Shown here: positions 17,930-22,934 of the stretch, in pieces
Numbering within the stretch: the stretch's first letter is position 1
How the letters are laid out: each line of letters starts with the position of its first letter
Assembly (NCBI GenBank): GCA_001579985.1
Contig: LRSR01008415.1
Coordinates: forward strand, 1-22,934
DNA: 22,934 bases
Origin: Hypsibius dujardini
Taxonomy: Eukaryota > Tardigrada > Eutardigrada > Parachela > Hypsibiidae
Direction: 5' to 3'
Notes under the pieces: generated by a model
What the model was told of the DNA's origin: nothing
Database searches by the model: none
The model's input: the letters and a program-made list of their open reading frames with translations, nothing else
Translations under genes and position numbers: made by a program

Positions 17930-18002
17930 TGAGAGGGATTGGAAATTTTTCTCATATAAAAGGATAGAGGGACGAGCGCTAAGTTGACGTATAAAAAATA
18001 GG

Positions 18003-18055
18003 TCAGTGCGAGAAAGGGGAAAGTCAAGCGAGGCAAGCGGACGCAGGCCACTTTC
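18003..18055. repeat. Dispersed repeat shared with 11871-11925
   Basis: See the matching GTCAGYGCGAG...GGCCACTTTC block near the BTB gene. This copy has a short insertion near the middle. Confidence 0.5.
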
Positions 18056-18619
18056 TGCAGCTCACGCACGTAATGAGCTGCTCCATAGGTAAACAAGTTT
18101 GCCATCTTGTCATGACCATTTTCTTTAAGGTTTCTAAAAGCCATCCACGCAGTGCTGCCCAGCAAAAGAGTTTTTAATGGCAGGCCGGACGAAAATCTTT
18201 GAGAAGATTGGACCTTCCGGAAGAGCTCTCCCCTTGAGCGTAACCTCTGAACAATCTCCTGGCGCAATGGAATCCTTCGCCTTCTATCCTGAATGACATT
18301 GTGGAACGATAGGCCATGTGGCGGACCTTTGTTTGTCAAACAGCAAAAGAATTTTATTTCGGAATTGGGGAATGAGAATCTGTTGAAGTCGTTGAGCTTT
18401 GCTGGAACGGCTGAGCGATCTAAGTTTATGAGCGATCTAAGTTTGGCCATCTTTGTGCTTGTCCCCAAACCTTTTGCCTTCTTCGTTGGCAACTGTGGTT
18501 CTCATCTTTGTGGAAGCCTCCATTGCTGTACTCTTCAAAAGTTGAGTGACGGTCCGACGTGAGACGCAGGATGGAGGGGAAGTGGGCCCAGGTCCGGGAT
18601 GACTGGAGTTCCAGATGCG

Positions 18620-18876
18620 TCATCAAAAAGATAATTTCAAATTCAAATTTTGTCTTGTACTTTTAGAGAAGTTTGGTAATGGTAAATGAAGAGACATTTA
18701 AATACACTTTCACTTTCCGGTAGATTTCGGAAAGTTGAACCTCAGTTGCACAGGAGAGCGCGGAGCGGAGGGAGGAGAATTTGTGGGGCAGATTGCGATC
18801 ATCTAACGCACGTAAAAGATAACAATAAAAGGTCAGTCGTCACCGTTAAAAGGTAAAACAAATTACATTGAAACAT
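18620..18876. other. Spacer without recognised features
   Basis: No gene or repeat recognised. Confidence 0.45.
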
Positions 18877-18878
18877 TA

Positions 18879-19184
18879 AGGGTATTCAAAGTTCGATTAT
18901 TTGCAGCGATTATCTCGCTAATTCAAACTCGCTAATCTCCCTGGTTTTGCACGCCCTTGCAACGGTGATACGAGACACGCCCCCTGGCTTACCTAAGGCT
19001 GTGTCGCCTTCGCTAATCTCAACTGACATGGACCACTCACAAGACAGATGCACACAAATAACGAGCAGATAAGCGAGAAAAGCAGCTCCTTGGCTGCTTT
19101 TTTCGCTTATCTTCAAAACCAGGGAGATTAGCGAGTTTGAATTAGCGAGATAATCGCTGCAAATAATCGAACTTTGAATACCCT
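18879..19184. mobile_element. MITE with perfect 71-bp terminal inverted repeats
   Basis: 18879-18949 and 19114-19184 are exact reverse complements over 71 bp (outer end AGGGTATTCAAAG, inner end CCCTGGTTTTG). TA lies directly outside both ends (18877-18878, 19185-19186), fitting a TA target duplication. The 164-bp interior carries a second hairpin, AGCGAGAAAAGCAGC...GCTGCTTTTTTCGCT (19072-19107). No coding capacity. Confidence 0.93.
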
Positions 19185-19186
19185 TA

Positions 19187-19548
19187 TTATTCAAGTAAGA
19201 ACACCGATCGGAGAAATGCTGTCACATTTTGGTTTGTAAAAAACGATTAAAAATATAAATTTCAAGTATCTAAAATAAGTGGTGAGATTCTACCAATAAA
19301 TAGCATTTCAAATACCGACTTGAACTTGTGCAATTAATAAAATGCAATTAGTTTTGAAAAGCGTTTTATAAATTATACAACAACCGTCGTAAACATTTTT
19401 TATGTTATCTAAAAAGCAATTCCCGCGATACCGGTACATAATTTTGCATTAATTTTCCGAAACCGTACAGGCACACCAAAGGTTCGTTTTATAGGGTCCT
19501 TACAAGACGGACTCAGGACCCTTCATGGAAGATCGAGGGGCTGGGCCG
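19187..19548. other. AT-rich spacer
   Basis: No gene or repeat recognised on either strand. Confidence 0.45.
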
Positions 19549-19770
19549 CTGTGGCGGTGGCGCCCCCAACTGGAAGAGTATAATTCGCACAACGGTCAAA
19601 CTAACTGCCAATTGAATCTCGACTGTGGCGGTGGCGCCCCCAACTGGAAGAGTATAACTCGCACAACGGTCAAACCAACTGCGAATTGAATCTCGACTGT
19701 GGCGGTGGCGCCCCCAACTGGAAGAGTATAACTCGCACAACGGTCAAACCAACTGCCAATTGAATCTCGA
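19549..19770. repeat. 74-bp tandem repeat, three copies
   Basis: Units begin CTGTGGCGGTGGCGCCCCC at 19549, 19623 and 19697 and differ by only a few bases. The fourth start (19771, CTGTGACGTCAC) diverges at once. It lies about 315 bp upstream of the first supported ATG of the last gene. Confidence 0.95.
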
Positions 19771-20084
19771 CTGTGACGTCACTGAACTTCATTTTTTAAC
19801 TTTTTTAAATTCCGGGTCTGAATATTTCTCATGCCTTTTCCCCACCGATGTGATCCAGGATCTCCACCCCCGCCTTGTTTCCCCATTTTTGTATGACCAA
19901 ATTTTGCTGCCTCATTGGAGTGATCGCTTGATTTCGGTGTGCATAGAGACAAGAGAGCGATGGCGGAAGAGAGGAAAGACCTTGAAGATTTCTCTCTTGC
20001 TCCCTTTTCCGACCGAATTGTCCTCCCTTCCCTCCTTTCCCTCTAGGCCTGTCGGCCGGGAAGCAAGTGCGGTCGATTGCAGCG

Positions 20085-21145
20085 ATGTCGGGAGCCCGGG
20101 AAGTCGTGAGGGTGTTTGTGGGAATCATCAACAAAGTGGTGAGTTTTTTGAAGGCGACGCGGTGAGAAAAAAGGGAAGGTCTTTTCCGGCGTCCTCGACA
20201 ATTTTTCGAAATTCTTCCAAATCTTCCAAATTTTCTTGATTTTCATGCGCTTTCTCTATTTTTTCCAGTGGAATGAACGTTTTCATGGTCGAAATTTTTG
20301 AAGGCGACGCGGTGAGAAAAAGGGGAAGGTCTTTTCCGGCGTCCTCGACAATTTTTCGAAATTCTTCCAAATCTTCATAATTTTCTTGATTTTCATGCGC
20401 TTTCCTAATTTTTTTCCGGTGGAATTAACGTTTTCATGGTTGAAATTTTTGATTACGTAAGGTTGTTCCCGGTTTATCTCACGATATTTGGAGTTTTTTC
20501 TGGATTGGTTCTGCGACGTCCTCGAGAATTAGCCGAAATTATCTGGACTTTCACGGGATTCCCTCGGAGTTTGACAAGTGACATTTTCATTAAAATGCTT
20601 GACTTTTTCCATTGCGTGAGATTGCTTCGGCCGGCTTTTTTTCATGAAATTCGAAATTTATTCTTGATATTTATACTTTTGCGACGTTTCTCTTCGACGA
20701 GCCCTTGACCTGTTCTTCCGAATCATGACTCTCAATAGCAGTTTTTCTGTTCATGTTTTTCAGCAAAATGTAATAGTGGATGAAGGTGAAATCCTGAAAT
20801 TCTGCCTGCAAGTTGCTTTGCACTTTGTGTGAACTTGAAGAAATAGGTTTGATGTTTCGAGAATCGCTCGATTGATTGATTGACTGACTGACTAATTTCG
20901 CCTGAATGATTGATTGCTTGATCGGTTGGTCGGTTGGTTGACATCCCGAATTTAAATGATTGATTGAGTACCCATACAAAGAATTTACTACTTCTAGAAC
21001 GCAGCGGAAATGATCCAACTGGCGCAGAAGTTTGTGATGCTTCATGGAGTCCAGCACTACCAGGGAGATCCGGCCCCTCATTCCAAGTAAGGCGCTGAAA
21101 TTTTCTCTCCTGAGTCTTCTATGACAGGCAGGCAGGCAGACAGGC

Positions 21146-21202
<57 letters not shown>

Positions 21203-22934
21203 GGCAGGTAGACAGACAGACAAACGGGCAGGCAGGTAGATGATAGGGATTACAATTTTTCCTCTCTCCCTTTTAGTGGATTCTTCCTGACTTTTTATTC
21301 AGAGGCAGAGGCGGAGGCTGCTGTACGCCGAATGGAAGATGCTCCGCTGGGCGAGGCAGTATCGGGCTTCGCGTCCGCTCGCGTCGTCTTCCCCGACGAG
21401 GCTGATGTTGCCATCATCCAGCGAATGGAGCGGGAGATGTGGCTGGAGCCGGATTATCTAACCGCGCCAACCAATGAGACCGACGAGGACTTGTTCAATC
21501 TGGCGATGCTGATGTACAATCAGCTGAACCTGTTCGAGCGGTACCCGGAGCGAAAGGCCAAGGCCACCCAAGAACAACTGGAAGCTCATTTGGAGGGCCT
21601 CATCTACACGGTGATCAACCATAAGTATGTGTTGATTATTGAGGGCTGCTGGTTAAAATTCGGATCGATCATCACCCGTGATTGTCTACATGACTGTAAG
21701 CCGTTGCTTCTCGTATCTACTGTCTCTAGATCTAATTGTCTGTCTGTCTGCTTGCGTGTTTGCCTGAATACTTGCCTGCCTGCCTGCCTGCCTGCCTGTG
21801 TGTCTGGCCGCCCATCTGTCTGTCTGCTTGCGTGTTTGCCTGAATACTTGCCTGCCTGCCTGCCTGCCTGCCTGGCTGTCTACCTGCCTGCCTGTGTGCC
21901 TGGCCGCCCATCTGTCTGTCTGCCTGATTATATCCTGCATATTTGTCTGTGCCGTTTGTTGTTTTCTTCCTGTCTGCACCAGTAACCAGTTGCAAAGACT
22001 TCTCTCGTACGATTGTGTTGCCACGCTAAAATGCCTGTTCTCTCCCGATCGTTTTTGATTTTTCTGAAAAGGGGAATGTTCGCTGTCATGTGGGCTTTTT
22101 CTGCAGTCGCCAGCACAAGTACATCTTCAATTTGGTCTCGCCGGAAGCCGTGGTCTGCTCAGTTCTTCTGGCACACACAGACGGCTTTCTAGATGAAGCT
22201 CAGCTGAAGCACGCGCTCAAAGCGCAGCCGTCTTACGCATGCCGACGCAAATTTCGCTACGACGTCACTTCGACCGTGCTGACGCTTCCTTCGGAATGGC
22301 AAGTCACGTTTGACCAGGTATAGCGGATAATATAATATGACGCAGACAAGTCGATGGGAGTACGACTAATTAGTACATCGGCAGGCAGACAGACATTAGT
22401 GGAGGTTGGCTTTCTGACTGACTAACTGACTGGCAGACAGACAGACAGACCGACAGACAGACACACCGACAGACAGACACACCGACAGACATACAGGCAG
22501 GCAGACACACCGACAGACATACAGGCAAACACACAGACAGGTAGTACGGTAGACAGACAGACCGCCATATCACGCGCTATCGGGCGTAGAGGCCGAAAAT
22601 CAGTTCATTTTCTTGCAACTATTTGCAGGAGAAGCTGATGGAGTGGGCCGCAAGGCATCTGGACAACATCAACCCATGGGTGAAGAAGATAAAAGAACTG
22701 AAGATCAAAGTGATCAACCCGTAAGATGCCGTTCAGTTAATATTATTTTCGTTTTTGACGGGGGTCTTGAAAGATATTTCATGATCAGGTACACGTTGTC
22801 TTTTAGGCATGTCTTCCAAGTATTCACGGAAAGCGATGCCCAACGTTCGCAACTCATTGAATCGGTGACCAAGCTACGCAATGACCCAGCCGCCCGTTAT
22901 AAGGGTGTCCGCGTGAGTGCGGTCCAGTGGAAGG
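20085..22934 (+). CDS. Unrecognised protein with RRM-like N-terminus; partial, at least six exons
   Basis: Exons: 20085-20138, 20998-21086, 21277-21624, 22107-22317, 22629-22720, 22807-22912 or beyond. They join in phase for 300 codons with no stop; the gene runs off the right edge. I do not recognise the family. Residues about 6-90 have an RRM-like order: VRVFVGII (like RNP2), a helix NAAEMIQLAQKF, then NGFFLTFYSEAEAEAAVRRM (like RNP1 plus helix 2) and a last strand ARVVF. The rest is charged and mixed, with an acidic MEREMWLEPDYL...NETDEDLFNLAMLM stretch (helical in appearance) and no membrane segment. ATG 20085 is chosen because the peptide is sensible and ends at a good donor (GTGAGT). 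However, a pyrimidine-rich tract ending CTCTAG (20045) lies just upstream in an open frame, so an earlier exon may exist. GTGAGT at 22913 may be the next donor or coding. Microsatellites sit in introns 2, 3 and 4. Confidence 0.8.
20145..20450. repeat. 150-bp tandem duplication in intron 1 of the last gene
   Basis: AAGGCGACGCGGTGAGAAAA at 20151 recurs at 20301; the two copies match over about 150 bp with a handful of changes. A weaker third trace (GCGACGTCCTCGAGAATT) is at about 20513. Each copy contains a donor-like GCGGTGAG. Confidence 0.9.
20866..20942. repeat. GATT/GACT simple repeat in intron 1
   Basis: GATTGATTGACTGACTGACT and a GGTTGGTCGGTTGGTTG run lie close to the exon 2 acceptor (20996-20997). 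It resembles the GATT repeat in the BTB gene. Confidence 0.8.
21126..21238. repeat. CAGA microsatellite in intron 2
   Basis: Largely perfect CAGA units at about 21143-21202, edged by CAGG variants, between exons 2 and 3 of the last gene. Confidence 0.92.
21735..21930. repeat. CTGT/CTGC microsatellite with 76-bp higher-order repeat in intron 3
   Basis: CTTGCGTGTTTGCCTGAATA recurs at 21751 and 21827, with intervening CTGC runs and two GGCCGCCCATCTGTC blocks. The simple repeat has therefore been amplified in larger segments. Confidence 0.9.
22418..22560. repeat. CAGA/CCGA microsatellite in intron 4
   Basis: Imperfect CAGA units with CCGACAGACAGACACA blocks repeated three times, between exons 4 and 5 of the last gene. 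Confidence 0.9.

Larger units (their letters stand above)
17746..18492 (-). other. 248-codon open stretch, doubtful coding
   Basis: A minus-strand frame stays open for 248 codons, beginning PTKKAKGLGTSTKMAKL; the first codon is TTG, not ATG. It matches no family I know. Its last third runs through a MITE-like palindrome (17797-17929) and the middle through a dispersed repeat (18003-18055), so at least that part is not ancestral coding sequence. The 18060-18490 portion could be an old gene or transposon fragment. Low confidence that it is expressed. Confidence 0.15.

Noticed and set aside
19760-20239. 159-codon plus-strand frame upstream of the last gene
   Set aside because: It conflicts with the better supported exon 1 frame of the last gene and runs into the intronic 150-bp repeat.

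Overview
The window is nuclear DNA of an animal, most likely a protostome invertebrate. Coding sequence is split into short exons by GT-AG introns of about 65 to 860 bp. The recognisable products are metazoan: a secreted triglyceride-lipase-family protein, a core-1 beta-1,3-galactosyltransferase and a MATH-BTB protein. Introns and spacers are full of microsatellites and short inverted-repeat elements. I cannot name the phylum; a tardigrade, mite or similar small-genome invertebrate would fit, but that is a guess. There is no rRNA, tRNA, CRISPR array or prokaryotic operon.

Layout. (1) 299-2577 (+): a nine-exon secreted lipase with a TATA box, an intact catalytic triad and an unusually small lid. 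(2) 2686-3870: a 39-bp tandem array of hairpins, a degenerate possible transposase fragment and a palindromic MITE. (3) 4185-6230 (-): a five-exon C1GalT1-like Golgi glycosyltransferase. (4) 6545-6882: a MITE with roughly 58-bp inverted ends. (5) 7995-11361 (+): a five-exon MATH-BTB gene whose long linker holds Val-Gly and 29-residue tandem repeats. (6) 11735-12580: partial, broken tandem copies of the 3' end of the BTB gene, mixed with a MITE. (7) 13935-19186: a gene-free block holding at least seven MITE-like or palindromic families, several in two or three copies, including one element with 71-bp perfect inverted ends. (8) 19549-20450: a 74-bp x3 tandem repeat and a 150-bp x2 duplication around the start of the last gene. 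(9) 20085 to the right edge (+): at least six exons of a gene I do not recognise; its N-terminus looks RRM-like.

Exon phases were checked by hand. Each joined model is open: lipase 912 nt, galactosyltransferase 924 nt, MATH-BTB 2040 nt, and the last gene 900 nt to its final supported codon. The genes do not form a pathway; they are ordinary neighbours in a eukaryotic chromosome.

I found no clear undescribed multi-gene system. The best leads are the hairpin array, the unrecognised RRM-like gene, the repeat-bearing MATH-BTB protein with its decaying 3' copies, and the dense set of TA-flanked MITE families.
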